In this document: positions 63,894-64,000 of the stretch, piece by piece
Layout: each line of letters begins with the position of its first letter
Position numbering within the stretch: the stretch's first letter is position 1
NCBI GenBank assembly: GCA_036250195.1
Contig: JAVHZZ010000004.1
Location: forward strand, 146,830,729 to 146,894,728
Origin: Mixophyes australis
Taxonomy: Eukaryota > Chordata > Amphibia > Anura > Limnodynastidae
Reading direction: 5' to 3'
Length of the DNA stretch: 64,000 nt
Notes under the pieces: generated by a model
The model's database searches: none
Told to the model about the DNA's origin: nothing
What the model saw: the letters and a program-made list of their open reading frames with translations, nothing else
Position numbers and translations under genes: made by a program

Positions 63894-64000
63894 AAATATT
63901 GAACGGTACTACCAACCAAATGAGATGACAATTGTCCATTTGCACAGATTTTCGACCATCGTGTCACTACACACACTGACCCGACTTTCGAGAGAGCGGT
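63820..64000. mobile_element. Partial second copy of the TTAA MITE
   Basis: GTCGTGGATCGGTCGGAA, TTTATACACACTACAC, GAAAATATTGAACGGTAC, ACCATCGTGTCACTACACAC and TGACCCGACTTTCGAGAGAG correspond in order to 36110-36275. Runs off the window. Confidence 0.8.

Overview
This is vertebrate nuclear DNA, most probably from a frog. Short ORFs sit between long AT-rich non-coding stretches, there are tRNA-derived SINEs sharing a 3' tail with CR1/L2 LINEs, and there are hAT, PIF/Harbinger, Tc1/mariner, sushi-type Ty3/Gypsy and possibly DIRS-like elements. The anuran assignment rests on this repeat repertoire and is an inference. There is no bacterial-style operon, CRISPR array or origin, and no complete multi-exon host gene. 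The only recognisable ordinary host gene is a broken intronless copy of NSMCE2 at about 55.4-56.0 kb.

Layout. 0-9 kb: a short copy of a hAT family (311-1447), two small hAT elements (2428-2677, 5504-5827), an L2 fragment, a minisatellite, and one isolated exon-like segment (9077-9147). 9-20 kb: a large hAT element with a long hairpin (13068-14216), three decayed Tc1-like elements (15.6-17.0 kb), degenerate tandem repeats and a 392-bp tandem unit. 20-24.5 kb: a decayed hAT transposase gene interrupted by a smaller hAT element with a perfect 56-bp palindrome, then LTR-like sequence. 26.5-28.6 kb: second copy of the hAT family, with an exact 8-bp target duplication. 29-34 kb: SINEs and an L2 copy. 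34-36.3 kb: an insertion made of two apparently identical 412-bp units with a 15-bp target duplication, a Myb/SANT-like pseudogene and a TTAA-flanked MITE. 36.5-40.7 kb: a Ty3/Gypsy element with a 5-bp target duplication, an L2 nested in its 5' LTR, degraded gag and protease, most of pol lost, and an in-frame 27-bp tandem repeat. 41-46 kb: more Myb/SANT-like remnants, a LINE-like 3' end with poly(A), and SINEs. 47-52 kb: LTR-like sequence and a Tc1 element with intact inverted repeats. 53-54 kb: a gag-like fragment tentatively of DIRS/Ngaro type with the same ~393-bp tandem unit seen at 18 kb. 55-57.9 kb: hAT remnants bracketing the NSMCE2 retrocopy. 57.9-61.7 kb: a decayed PIF/Harbinger element with transposase on + and MADF protein on -, split by the third hAT copy, which has another hAT at its very end. 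62.6-63.7 kb: a Myb/SANT-like gene with consistent splice phases at one intron.

How the parts relate. Most of the window is a record of layered transposition. Exact target duplications let the order be read: Harbinger, then hAT copy 3, then a 279-bp hAT at its terminus; and Gypsy, then L2. SINE tails resemble the L2 tail, consistent with use of the L2 reverse transcriptase. The least ordinary material is the Harbinger locus with its interleaved antisense MADF exons, the recurring Myb/SANT-like loci (35, 41, 42 and 62.6 kb), the two-array hAT family with its own promoter-like cassette, and the tandem dimer with a retrotransposition-like target duplication.
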